Shown here: piece by piece, positions 28,301 through 37,035 of the stretch
Numbering within the stretch: position 1 is the stretch's first letter
How the letters are laid out: every line of letters begins with the position of its first letter
Assembly: GCA_002633005.1 (NCBI GenBank)
Contig: NMRA01000155.1
Coordinates: forward strand, 639,536 to 703,535
Direction: 5' to 3'
Length of the DNA: 64,000 nucleotides
Source: Phoronis australis
Lineage: Eukaryota; Phoronida; Phoronidae
The notes under the pieces: generated by a model
Told to the model about the DNA's origin: nothing
Databases searched by the model: none
The model's input: the letters and a program-made list of their open reading frames with translations, nothing else
Made by a program: the position numbers and the translations under genes

Positions 28301-28435
28301 ACAGGTTACATGAATAAGCTCCTAAGAAATGGTACGGATCGAAAGGAAAATGTACTCACCGGAAGTTGTTCTAAAATTCACAAAAGTCTCCAAAAGAGCA
28401 TAAAGCAGCAGATGCCAGCGAGCTCGACCTGCCAT
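7345..28435 (-). CDS. BAMBI: BAMBI, TGF-beta family pseudoreceptor (BMP and activin membrane-bound inhibitor)
   Basis: Three exons on the minus strand: 28360-28435, 8855-9160 and 7345-7694. Phases agree at both junctions (G|GT each time), giving 243 residues; vertebrate BAMBI has about 260. Residues 1-26 are a signal peptide. The ectodomain (from TILCVCSTPHC) has the receptor cysteine pattern, including LTHGCIDD, LHCCKDSMCN and the CCxxxxCN box. A membrane segment (LIAVPLAGACALVAIAVF, close to the vertebrate AVIAVPIAGG segment) is followed by a basic stop-transfer RKK and a tail of about 50 residues. There is no kinase domain, the hallmark of BAMBI, which dampens BMP, activin and TGF-beta signalling by acting as a non-signalling receptor. 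The three-exon plan (signal peptide, ectodomain, membrane plus tail) matches the vertebrate gene. The C-terminus SHV would fit a class I PDZ ligand (inference). Confidence 0.88.
7695..8854 (-). other. BAMBI intron 2
   Basis: The donor GTAAGTTG is at 8854 and the acceptor TTTCCAG is at 7695-7701. The intron holds one palindromic MITE (7832-7928) and is otherwise plain AT-rich sequence. Confidence 0.7.
7832..7928. mobile_element. Short palindromic MITE (TTGCACTTGATGAC termini)
   Basis: The left end TTGCACTTGATGACCCC is mirrored at the right by GGGGTCATCATGTGTGAA, and the middle is also self-complementary (TGAACTCA...TGAGTTC). A second copy, interrupted by another element, lies at 13780-14139. 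Confidence 0.6.
13780..14139. mobile_element. Palindromic MITE, second copy, split by another MITE
   Basis: The left half (TTGCACTTGATGACTACAGC, continuing to GTAGCTCAA at 13864) and the right half (AAATCTATGGGTCATCGAGT, from 14114) together rebuild the element at 7832-7928. Sequence between 13865 and 14113 is foreign. Confidence 0.65.
13865..14113. mobile_element. 249-bp MITE with GGGGCC termini
   Basis: Long imperfect terminal inverted repeats: the left end GGGGCCCGTTCCAACAAAAC pairs with the inverted right end GGGGCCTGTTCCAAGAAACT. Internal palindromes AAGACAAATCTTAAA occur near both ends. Comparison with 7832-7928 shows it landed in a CTCAAATCT-type site and leaves an apparent 2-bp AA duplication. 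It has no coding capacity. Confidence 0.75.
14550..14640 (-). mobile_element. tRNA-derived SINE head
   Basis: On the minus strand GGGTTCGAATCCCACTGGGT contains a perfect RNA polymerase III B box (GGTTCGAATCC) inside a T-arm-like hairpin. It is preceded by a degenerate A-box-like part (AGAGTGGCATCG). The region does not fold as a full tRNA, so it is read as a SINE remnant. Confidence 0.5.
15934..15970. repeat. 13-bp direct repeat ATTCTGCGCGTGC
   Basis: Almost three tandem copies of ATTCTGCGCGTGC; the last is cut to ATTCTGCGCC. Confidence 0.8.
17405..17720 (+). repeat. Diverged copy of the CCACTAG-motif repeat family
   Basis: It shares with the 30.9-32.5 kb satellite the words AGCCACTAGAT (17413) and CTGCCACTAGTGGG (17530), the phrase CATAGAAACACATCTGCCAA and the tail GGACAGAGATGACGG near its end. 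Motif spacing is about 118 bp. It shows that the satellite derives from a dispersed family. Confidence 0.6.
18676..18698. other. Poly-C tract with assembly N
   Basis: A run of C is interrupted by N at 18688, followed by CACTCCCC-rich sequence. Length is unreliable. Confidence 0.9.
19787..19889. repeat. Tandem duplication of a 45-bp block
   Basis: CCGACTTTTCCCAAGTTGAT (19787) recurs as CCGACTTTTCCTAAGTTGAT about 57 bp later. Both copies are followed by GAAAA-CGCAGAAAAA-CGCATAC. Confidence 0.8.
21476..21488. other. Poly-C tract with assembly N
   Basis: A C run contains N at 21487, so it is an uncertain homopolymer or closed gap. Confidence 0.85.
22991..23136. mobile_element. hAT-like MITE fragment
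   Basis: The left end GCGGGTCCAGGGGGTC and right end CCTGGATCCGCCCCTG are inverted relatives of the CAGGGGCGGATCCAGG terminus that recurs at 28.9, 47.7, 56.3 and 57.0 kb. The interior is non-coding. Confidence 0.5.
25308..25446. repeat. Duplicated 60-bp C-rich unit
   Basis: CATGGGCGGCGCACCATAGG...ATAGCCCCTCCCCCCTTTTA is repeated as CATGGGCAGCTCATCATAGG...ATAGCCCCCCCCCC. This is a tandem-duplicated repeat fragment with a homopolymer prone to error. Confidence 0.6.
26289..26456. repeat. 28-bp minisatellite, six copies
   Basis: Six head-to-tail copies start at 26289, 26317, 26345, 26373, 26401 and 26429. The unit begins CAGACCACGTCACGGCATGT. Copies 1-4 are nearly identical, copy 5 has CACGTGA, and copy 6 has diverged. 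The open frame through it is incidental. It lies 1.9 kb downstream of BAMBI exon 1, inside intron 1. Confidence 0.95.
28360..28435 (-). CDS. BAMBI: BAMBI exon 1, signal peptide
   Basis: The start ATG at 28435-28433 sits in a strong Kozak context (CACCATGG). It encodes 25 codons plus one base: MAGRARWHLLLYALLETFVN, then FRTTS, then G. A consensus donor GTGAGTAC follows. The dangling G joins the GT that opens exon 2 (after TTACAG at 9161) to give TTSG-TILCVC. Position and character match the vertebrate signal peptide, which also ends a few residues before the first CxC. The exon belongs here by phase and content, although the intron is 19.2 kb. An in-frame upstream Met exists, but this start has the better context. 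Confidence 0.72.
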
Positions 28436-28939
28436 GGTGCCAGCTACATGATAACCCACGGCGTTCAGTCTTTCATCGCTTATACTCCTGTCGACGTGAC
28501 CTCGTGTGACCTTCAAGACCATTCCAAGTTTCTCAGGGAGATCAGGTTGACGACCGAGCCTGCTGATGGGTCTTATGGTTGGTAGGATGATGTAAAAACC
28601 TGCTACGACAAAGCCAATAAGAAATATTAAGACTTTAAAATGTCAACTCAAAAAGTACCTTGTCGACCTCTAAAACGTCAGCATACAATGAGCGCCACCT
28701 ACTGAATTGCAAGCTACATCAGCGGCACGTTCGCCAACTGTTGCCTGTGAGCCTGAGGGTCCACACGACAGATCCGGCCGGGTTTCTAACGCCGCTGCTC
28801 ACTAAGACGGACAATTGGTATTTTCATGCTCAGATTCTTTATGAAATTCCCAAAGAAATGTTCATTTTGTCGGATAGGAACTGTCTGCAAACGAACTCAT
28901 TGCCTAACAGAATACTGGCGTCAATATTTTTGCTCAATT

Positions 28940-28980
28940 CAGTGGCGGATCTAGGATATCACAAGGGGGGCCCAACATTT
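28940..28980. mobile_element. hAT-like terminus CAGTGGCGGATCTAGG
   Basis: CAGTGGCGGATCTAGG at 28940 matches the terminal repeat of the elements at 56.3 and 47.7 kb. No matching opposite end is seen nearby, so it is a fragment. Confidence 0.45.
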
Positions 28981-29978
28981 TGTCTGTAAACATTTGCTTA
29001 AAGCACGATTGTAGATGCGCATAGCACCGAATGGAGGGAAGTCGGGATGGGGGTTTGCCCAGGAAAATTTTCTGTTTTTTCCTCTAAATACCAAGCACTT
29101 TCCTCGATTCCTGAAGTATTATCCAAGAAAAAAGGCAAAAAAAAAACAAAAAACGGTTTAAGTGTCAAACAGGAAAAACTGCAAGTGCCACGACCTGGCG
29201 AGTAGAGAGTGCGTTCTTTACCACTGCACCACCATGATTTTACTCCTAATTTGATACTAAGAGACCTACTTGTTTATGGTCCATAGCGTTTGCGCGCGTA
29301 ACCTTCTTTTTGTAATGGTTATTGCGTGTTTTATATTTTGCGAAATAAGTTCATAACAAATTTGTTGTATTTATAATAGTCTTCAATTGCCCAAAAGACC
29401 AAATCCGCTTTTTGTGTTGGCAATAATGACGCGATTGCTTTGTAAATCGTCTTAAGTTAAGGTTTGACAAAGAGAGAATTATGAGTTTCTGAGTGATTCA
29501 CTAAGGCTTCGATTTAAATTCACATCTTACCAGTAGCTTCTGTTTTTTCATCATCATTAAGATTCCATTTTCTTTAAAAAATGAAGTAATTTTCTTCATT
29601 GCACAGTGGAGCAGACGATGGAAACGGAGTCGTAGTGCCCAGCGCCATGGCGGTCACTTGAGATATCGCGGGAGTGCCTATACTGAGCCATAGTTCCGTT
29701 ACGATTGTGCCGCGTTCCAAATTTGACACTTGAAATTGGATCTGAGCCCCCCCCCCAAACATTAAACTGCACACATTTAAATCTTNATTAATACAAGAAG
29801 TAATGCAATGCACTACCCGTAAGTGGAAAACATTATATGCAAGCATATTACAAAATAAAATGACAATAACTATAAGGAGGTTACATACAGATATCAAAAT
29901 TACAAAACACAATGTTTACTCGCTGCACATAGAATATCGAACGACCTAATTACAAACTCAAATACACATACGAATAAA

Positions 29979-30032
29979 CACACACACACACACACACACA
30001 CGCGCGCGCGCACGCACGCACGCACACACACA
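29979..30032. repeat. CA/CG dinucleotide microsatellite
   Basis: About 54 bp of uninterrupted alternating purine-pyrimidine: CA repeats, then CGCGCGCGCG, then CACG units, then CA again. Confidence 0.95.
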
Positions 30033-30664
30033 AGTGTATGCCAATAACAGTGATAAGTAATTAAAAATTAAGTTCGGTACTGTAATTAAAAGTGGATCTG
30101 CATGTTGATTAATTGGTAATCTAGAGTGAATGAGGGCGACATCTGTCGATGGTTGACAGCACCTTTAGAACAAAATGATTAACACTATTCAAGGAGCCAC
30201 GCTTAACCGGCAAACATTTGATACATGTTGAAAATCGTATTTTTGGGAATTATGTAAAAGGTGAAAGGTCAGTACTTAATTGATCATGACCTATTCGTCA
30301 ATGATTAAGGCTGCTTCATTGACATACATCCGATAAATTTTGACGTAATAAACGACAACTGATGTACAGAAGACCCCGTGGAAAGGACTGATATCAACAT
30401 TTGAAAACCGTTCTCTGTCTGAAAACCTCATAAAACGTGGGATGTTTAATTGTGATTGTCTCTCCCTTGACTCTAGAAAAAGACGGGTGCCTTAACTTAT
30501 ACGAGTGTTGACAGGCTGTCCGATCAGTCATGGGGTACTGAGGTAGATCGCCGACGTCTGCTTCGCGGTGAAGGTTGGTCAAACCTCCGATCCGCCTTCA
30601 TCTGATCGTTCGACACCAAATCCGATGACAGATCTGCCCCCTAAAATGGACATTATCGGCTGAG

Positions 30665-30735
30665 ATCGGCCTCAGCGCGGAATCAAACCTGGTGCCCACG
30701 TGGTACGCAGTCTAAAGCTCTGCTGACGGAGCTAC
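30665..30735 (-). mobile_element. tRNA-derived SINE head
   Basis: The minus strand reads GTAGCTCCGTCAGCAGAGCT (A-box and D-arm like) and, about 35 bp on, CAGGTTTGATTCCGCGCTGA (B box GGTTTGATTCC). Spacing and order are tRNA-like, but the acceptor stem does not close. It is a SINE, not a functional tRNA. Confidence 0.5.
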
Positions 30736-30942
30736 ATGTAAATGTAAATTGATTGGATAAATTGGCTTAAACCGTCGTCAGCGTTGGAGATTTGCCAATG
30801 CGCGCAAATGATGATTTTGCAGCTTTACAGCTCTAGCCAAAGCTAGAACCCTCTCCAATACAGCAATAATCTCCACAAGAGCGGCCCACGAATGCACCGC
30901 AAACGGTGTGCTTCCAGGGGTGTTTATTTCTATCATAAAAAA

Positions 30943-32367
30943 TGGCCACTAGATGGCGCAAAATACGTCGAATCCATCTGAAAAAGAGAACATGTCATCG
31001 CTTTTTAATAGATAGCTATTTATTGAATTTCATAAAAATCCGTAAAGGAACTTCAAAGAAACAGAAGAAAACGGAAAAAATGAGATTGACACTCGGGGGC
31101 ACAGCGTTACTCAGATATGACTGAAAGTCGTCGTCGTTCGTCAACTTCATATGAATACATTTGCTAAATTTAATTAAACACCCTACGGAGCGTTTAGGAT
31201 GAGATACAGCTATGGGCGCAAAAAACAAAACTGCCACTAGGGGGCGCTACAGTACTCAAAGTCATTGGAAAGTCGTCAGCCCCCTATTCACATTAGGAAC
31301 ATACATACCAATTTTCGAAATCACCATCCTTTGAGTGGTTTGGTTGACAGCGGGGCAGACGCCGAAAAACAGACTTGAAAATATTAAAATGGTCACTAGG
31401 TGGGACAAAATATCTTGAATTCAACCGAAAACCCGCAGAGGACAATGTCACCTCACTAATAGATACTTATTTGCTACATTTTATGAAAATCCGTTGAGAA
31501 CTTTTGAAGATACGGAGGTAAACATAAAAAACAAAAATTGTCACTAGGGGACACACCGATAATCCAATCAGTTCGAAAGTCATAGTTCTCTGCTTTCAAT
31601 TTCCTATAAATACACCAACAAAATTCCATAAACATTCTGTAGAGCATTTAGGAGATACAGCCATGAGCGCAAAAACAAACACAACTGCCACTAGGAGGCA
31701 CCATAGTAGTTGAAGTCATCAGAAAATCAACGCCAGCCGCCCTCCTCACAGTAAGAACATAATTGCCAATTTTCAAAATCATCCCTAGAGCGTTTGGTTG
31801 ATAGAAAGGCAGACGCCGAAAACAGACTCGAAAACAGTAAAAATTGCCACTAAGTGGCACAAAGTACCTCGAATCTGTCTGAAAACAAGAGCATGGCATC
31901 CTCTCACCAATAGATGCCTAACTGCCAAATTTTATGAAAATCCGTTGAGGATCTCCACAGATACAGAGGTAGGCGTAAAAAAATTAAATTGCCAATAGGG
32001 GGCACACCGGTAGTTAGAGAGGTCCGAAATTCGTCGCCATCCGTCGTCAGCTTCATAGAAGCCCATTTGCCAAATCTCAACAAGATCCTGTGAGTGGTGT
32101 AGGAGATACAGCCATGGGAGCAAAAAGGAACAAAACTGTCACTAGGAGGCGCCACAGTAGTCGAAGTCTTCGGAAAATCATTGTTCTTCACAGTAAGAAC
32201 ACATATTCCAATTTTCAAAATCATCCCTAGAGCGGTTTGGTAGAAGTGCGGACGCCAAAAACCAGACTCGAAAACAGTAAAAGACAGCCACTAGGTGGCG
32301 CAAAACACCTTAAAATTCATCCGAAAACGGGAGGATAAAAAACTAAAATTGCCACTAGGGGGCACAA
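30943..32367 (+). repeat. Satellite of ~148-bp monomers, each with a CTCF-like motif
   Basis: Eleven copies of a CCACTAG(G)GGGC-type word start at 30943, 31086, 31231, 31390, 31538, 31685, 31844, 31989, 32136, 32285 and 32349. Spacing is 143-159 bp, except for a last 64-bp step caused by a deletion. Copies fall into three types in fixed order (A: TGGCCACTAGATGGCGCAA; B: TTGCCACTAGGGGGCACAA; C: CTGCCACTAGGGGGCGCTA), so the higher-order unit is about 450 bp. Other shared words include GGAGATACAGC and TCGTCGTC/TCGTCATC. All motifs point the same way. Flanking tail to about 32560: GGACGCC repeats and ACAGAGATGACGGCAATATG. Confidence 0.88.
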
Positions 32368-34431
32368 CTGTAGTCGGAGAGGTCCGAAATTTGTCGTCAT
32401 CCGCCGTCAGCTTCATAGGAGCAGGTCTGCCAAATCTCCTGTAAGGGGTTTAGGAGATACAGCTGCGGACGCCGGACACCGGACGCCAGACGCCAGGACG
32501 CCGGACGCCCAGACAGAGATGACGGCAATATGCGACCACATTAAATATGTGGGGGCATAAAAATGCATTTTAGGCCGCAAAACCGATTAAGAACCTTTGT
32601 GCGCATGTAGGGCCTTATCGACAAGTCTGTGTATTTAGGCAAATAGATTTTAGCTCAGGTAAACTATAATCTTTCTTAAAGTACCGGAGAGCCTGTAGAA
32701 TATTATGAGTTTTGACTTTTCACCAATCCGCCAATAATTAGGTCACGTGTCCATACCTTTTTAATAAAATTTTGCCAAGAAGAAAGATACGTCCATAGCA
32801 AAACAACAGCATCCATAACACTGATGAACAAATTATGTTTGATATAAATGTTTAACAGTGGAATAATAAAAGCAGTGTTGCAGTTTTCTCAAGTATGATT
32901 TCGTTTTCGTTTCATGGGCAACTTTTTGATTTTTCATGAAAATCATCAAGTTCTATTTTGGTGTCCCCTCGTGCGAAAGTGGAGAGACATTTAAAAAACA
33001 ACATTGCTTTAGGGAGAATGAAAGTTTCATTTGAGTTCGATCAACAATTTTGAGATATGTTGTCACGGTACCGAAGGTACATGTACATGTAGTCAAACTT
33101 GAATGACTTTTTAGGGTCACGGTCATACATAACCCGTCAACGAAAAAAAACTAGAGAGATGTGAACATTTGTCTGTAATGCCTAAAGTGTAAATGGTAAG
33201 TAAAACGGATTGTGTAGTGATTATGCATCAAAGCGGAGGAGAATTCCGTTTTTAAAACGTCAGCGGGGGCATTTACTGATTACAATGGCGATTTATTGAG
33301 TCGGGTGTCAAAATGCCAAATGCTTCAGCCAACCCTTGGTCCAAAAACTAACACATCAGCAACACGTACATGTTTTCGTTCTAACAGCGTCATCCACATT
33401 CAGTAAGTGTACGTTTTGCCTGTCCCTTGGAAATGTTCGAGCGCCACAATGTTCAGCTTTTACTGGATTCATACATGTAGCAAGGTTTTGGCTGTGGACC
33501 CCGTGAATTGTACCTGTTCCGATTGCTATTAACGCGCCAAATGTTCAAAAACGCGTCATTGTCTACGGACACCTTATGCAAACAACTTGGTTATCGCAAA
33601 GGGTAATATAGATGCAGCGCGCATTATGTACGTGCTCATGGAAACATGTCTTTGCCTCAAGAAGCCGGTATAATGTAGGCATAAGGCTCTCAGGCTGTTC
33701 AGTGTTCAGGTGATCGCACGTGATTAATCAGAACATTCAACTTAGCATTTTGCATATTAGCATTTTGCATACTAATGTTATGCTAATTTCAATCCTAAGA
33801 CGATTAATTGTAGATACGACTGGCTGTGAATGCCCGTTTCTTCCTTATCTCTTTTGAAAATTCCACATTGTGAACACGGTAAACATTTCGACTCGGACCT
33901 GAAACCGACACAAAAAAGCGGGCTGGGGAAGGGCACCCACGATTTCTCCCATAGGCTAGTGGCCGACCAAATGGGAACTCGAACACTCTTCCTTTGAACA
34001 TTCAGCTACACCACGAAAGACCGTGCACGTGCAGTCAGGGTTCGTCAGGTCGCCAGGAAATATTACTCAGTGTTTTAACAAGGAGCCGACAGTTGTATGA
34101 CCACGGACACGCCGTGGGTTAGATAGCGTAACAATTTGGCAGCAAAGTTGTATTCAAATCACAAAAGCTTTTGGTTTCTCAAATTAGCCAAGCACCGTTT
34201 ATTTCAGAAAACGTGCCCTGCTGGAAAAAAACAACCAAAAAGCACTGTTCAGCCGGGAAATCGAGATTGTACCGCCCCTATTGGCTGAGAACGGAACTAC
34301 GTGGATTAAAGTAGGGAAAAACAGACTGAGGCAAAACTTAACAACAGATAGACACGGGCAAACTTCGAGAAGTTTTATTGATATTTCCGGGGATCTGTTT
34401 CATGAAAAGTGGCTTTAAAACTTATGTCAAA
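32368..34431. other. Non-coding spacer
   Basis: It contains the satellite tail (GGACGCC-rich, to about 32.56 kb), a TACATGTACATGTA palindrome near 33078 and a POU-like duplication at 33745-33790. No gene is recognised. Confidence 0.5.
33745..33790. repeat. 17-bp duplication with POU-like sites
   Basis: TTAGCATTTTGCATA occurs twice in tandem, followed by TTATGCTAAT. Each half resembles the octamer ATTTGCAT/ATGCTAAT bound by POU factors. Regulatory meaning is inference. Confidence 0.4.
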
Positions 34432-34627
34432 AATGTGGTCTTATGCTCGACACAACTAGTATGAGGACTTACGCTCAACACAACTAGTATGAGGTCTTAT
34501 GCTCCACACAACTATTATGTGGTCTTATGCTCAACACAACTAGTATGTGGTCTTACTATGCTCAACACAACTAGTATGAGGTCTTATGCTCCACACCATT
34601 ATGTGGTTTCATGCCGCTCCACACAAG
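34432..34627. repeat. 28-bp minisatellite, about six copies
   Basis: The unit starts ATGCTCAACACAACTAGTAT and ends GAGGTCTT, with G/T and A/C variants. The later copies are truncated. Confidence 0.9.
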
Positions 34628-35094
34628 TAGTTTTCGGTAAACCACATAAAGATAACCTTTGTGGTGAACTGGTCACCAAGCACACTGATTTGATAGATAC
34701 TGCCACCAACACTGGCAGGACTTTTCCCAGAGACAACAGTGGGAAAAAGAATGTAATATACAGAAGATAAGTTGTATAGCTCAAAAGTCCAAAACAAATA
34801 ACAATGCTTTTTTGTATACAGATGCGTCTCATAGCATAAATAATAAGAACTACGACTGCACTGTTCGTAAACTAGTGAGTATATTCAGAAAACAAAGCTT
34901 GGTTGGTATACAAACGTGTCTCACAGCGGCAATAAAAGTCACCAATAGCTGCACTGTTGGTGAATCATTGGTAATTAAAACGGCATTATCAGATTGAGGC
35001 TATTTAGGGTTTGCTTCGAGACTGTATGATCAGTAAACTGACAGTACAAAAGCATTTCTTAAATATCTTGAACAATATCATAATTATAAAACAT
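34628..35094. other. Spacer downstream of LAGE3
   Basis: AT-rich non-coding sequence containing a weak imperfect duplication (TGTATACAGATGCGTCTCAT near 34813 and GGTATACAAACGTGTCTCAC near 34903). Confidence 0.4.
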
Positions 35095-35100
35095 TTTATT
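35095..35100 (-). terminator. LAGE3 poly(A) signal
   Basis: AATAAA on the minus strand, about 400 bp beyond the LAGE3 stop codon, with AT-rich sequence after it. Confidence 0.5.
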
Positions 35101-35502
35101 ACTATAACATAGTACTATACACCACCATAAATATGCAATTGAATTTCAAGAAAATTCAACTTATAGATATCAAGTAAAACAGTAAACAGATGCTCGAAAG
35201 AGTATAATTTCGAAGCGGAGACCGTTACATTTGTCATTGTGAAGCACATCAGTGTGTTCTAGCACATTTTTCAAACTTGTGTGGGTCTCCCAAAATGACA
35301 ATAAGAGTACGTGCAATGTGGCTGCTCCAGTCTCTTTTAGCTTTTTCTTCTTCAAGTCAGTCCTGGGTGTCAACAAGGTCAGAGGTCATAACCTGTTGGT
35401 GGTACTACGAGAATGTTTCCACCACTGTGAGAGACATACTGACCAGTCTGTTACTATTTCACAACGGTCAGGCACTAAGCATGCTCCACTATAATACATA
35501 CG

Positions 35503-36391
35503 CTATGCATCACCACCAGATGGCACTGCAGAGCTCCCAAACTGCTCTATTGTTTGTGTAACCAAAATTAGATGATCCAAGAAACCATTAACACACACAC
35601 GGAGTGTTCGAGCTTCTGGTGAAGAGAATTTGCTGAAAAAAGAGAACATGTCTTGAAAGCAAACACCAAGAGACATAACTGAATAAATAATGAAATAAAC
35701 AAAAACACCCTTGAAATGAGCCAGCCATGCACAACAGACAAACGCAGCCACTTAAACGCAGGCCTATTCTGTGTCACTTATAGGGAAGAAAGTTTGATAG
35801 TGGCCTAGACTAAAGTCATGTTGTGTTTGAGCTATTGTATGGAGAACAAACAGTCACGGAACGGACTTTGTGAGACCTCTGTCTTACAGCTGGTGCCCAA
35901 CCTGTCTGTTCCACATATTTTTTCTGAATATTACATATGCCCGATATCGGTGGACTGCATTTTCTTTGGGGTTAAATTGTATTTGTAACAAAGTTGTATA
36001 GGCCTGTTACCTATTGTGAGTGGTGCCACATGACTAGGCGTGCCTCCCAGTTCTGTAAGAACATGGACATACATAAATGTCACAAAAAACATGTCAACTG
36101 GTAGATATAACAGAGTTTCTAAGGAAGTAGAAATTTGTCAACATTTTCATTCCACTGGTCAATTCCAACATTGAAAGCAAAAAGAGGACAGCATGATGTA
36201 ATCAACTTACACAGAGAGGATGCATTTATCCGTACTTAATGTCTTTGTCACTTTGCTCCGCTTTGGTTCTGGGTCGACACGGAGGGTGTTGTAAGCAATC
36301 ACAGCATACTCAGGTGTAGGGAACGGTACACGCAGGTCACTTGGGCCAGTGTTAGGGAAATAGTTGCCAAGTATTTGCAGGAGTAGATCCA
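35503..36391 (-). CDS. LAGE3: LAGE3/Pcc1-like subunit of the EKC/KEOPS complex, 5' exon missing
   Basis: Two minus-strand exons, about 36211-36391 and 35503-35632 (TAG), join in phase (GT|C gives Val). The first carries LRVPFPTPEYAVIAYNTLRV, then DPEPKRSKVTKTLS. The second carries PEARTLRVCVNGFLDHLILV, then TQTIEQFG. These are the conserved blocks of Pcc1-family proteins (PFPTP, TLxV, RxLRxSVxxFLDHL), which dimerise within KEOPS, the machine that makes the t6A37 modification of ANN-decoding tRNAs. The acceptor of the first exon could instead be at 36339. The initiator exon is not identified; an ATG at 37237 (reading MTQETVSSDSAVQ) is one possibility. Vertebrate LAGE3 also has a poorly conserved N-terminus. 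Confidence 0.8.
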
Positions 36392-36830
36392 CTAAATACA
36401 CATGTTCTGAGTCCCAGACACATTAATATTTATAAGGATGAAGACAGTTTAGTTTTAAGGTGTTTCTGTACAATTTGCCCTTGTTATACTTACACTGAAA
36501 TGCATTTTGAATATTTTTGTTGACTATAAAAATGTGAGGTCAAGCCAAAATCTAATTGTAAACCTTAGGAGCGGTGCATCTTATCACTGGTGAACATTTG
36601 TTATATAGTTATATCAATGAAATTTTCAATGCTAACACTACCAAATGCTAACACTACCAAATAATAAACAAAGCATTCTGCCAAAAAATAAAACAATGAT
36701 TTTCAAAGGCACTGATGCGTGGGATCTTAACAGGAATGTCGTCACTATGCAAGAATCTTGTGAAATAACAAGATCATGCAAGACCATGAAAAATCACACA
36801 AGCAAGATTGCAAAACCAAGCAAAATGTAG

Positions 36831-37035
36831 GCCACTGAAATGATTGGTCAGTGAAGTCCAAATGGCAGCCATTGAAATGATTGGTTAGTGATGTCAGAAT
36901 GTCAGCCACTGAAATGATAGGTCAGTGAAGTCAGAATGTCAGCCACTAAAATGATTGGTCAGTGAAGTCCAAATCAGTGGCGGCCATTGAAATAATTGAT
37001 CAGTGAAGTCTGAATGTCAGTCACTAAAGTGATGT
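36831..37035 (-). repeat. 37-bp minisatellite carrying CCAAT boxes
   Basis: About five and a half copies of a 37-bp unit beginning GCCACTGAAATGATTGGTCA. Most units contain ATTGG, which is CCAAT on the strand of LAGE3. It lies 0.4-0.6 kb upstream of the first recognised LAGE3 exon, so it is either promoter-proximal or in intron 1. Confidence 0.85.

Larger units (their letters stand above)
9161..28359 (-). other. BAMBI intron 1 (19.2 kb)
   Basis: No exon of another gene is recognisable on either strand here. The intron holds the nested MITEs at 13.8-14.1 kb, tRNA-like SINE pieces, a diverged copy of the CTCF-motif repeat at 17.4 kb, hAT-like termini at 23.0 kb, a C-rich duplication at 25.3 kb, a 28-bp minisatellite at 26.3 kb, and two poly-C tracts containing N. 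The remaining stretches (9.2-13.7, 14.7-17.3, 17.8-22.9, 23.2-25.2 and 26.5-28.3 kb) show only short chance ORFs. Confidence 0.65.
28436..30940. other. BAMBI upstream region
   Basis: The BAMBI promoter should lie just above 28436 on the minus strand. I see no clear TATA box. The stretch holds a hAT-like terminus (28940), a SINE-like piece (29.1-29.23 kb), an N at 29786, a CA/CG dinucleotide run (29979-30032) and a tRNA-like SINE (30665-30735). Confidence 0.45.

Noticed and set aside
29574-29912. 112-codon minus-strand ORF
   Set aside because: It runs through an N at 29786 and a poly-C tract, and shows no family features.
32914-32953. ATGGGCAACTTTTTG... reading MGNFLIFHENHQ as a possible ARL5 first exon
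   Set aside because: There is no GT donor in the required phase (GTTCTA only), it is 8 kb upstream, and it lacks the family LFxxxWxLF pattern.
35252-35561. Overlapping plus-strand ORFs opposite LAGE3
   Set aside because: They are antisense shadows of the LAGE3 3' UTR and last exon.
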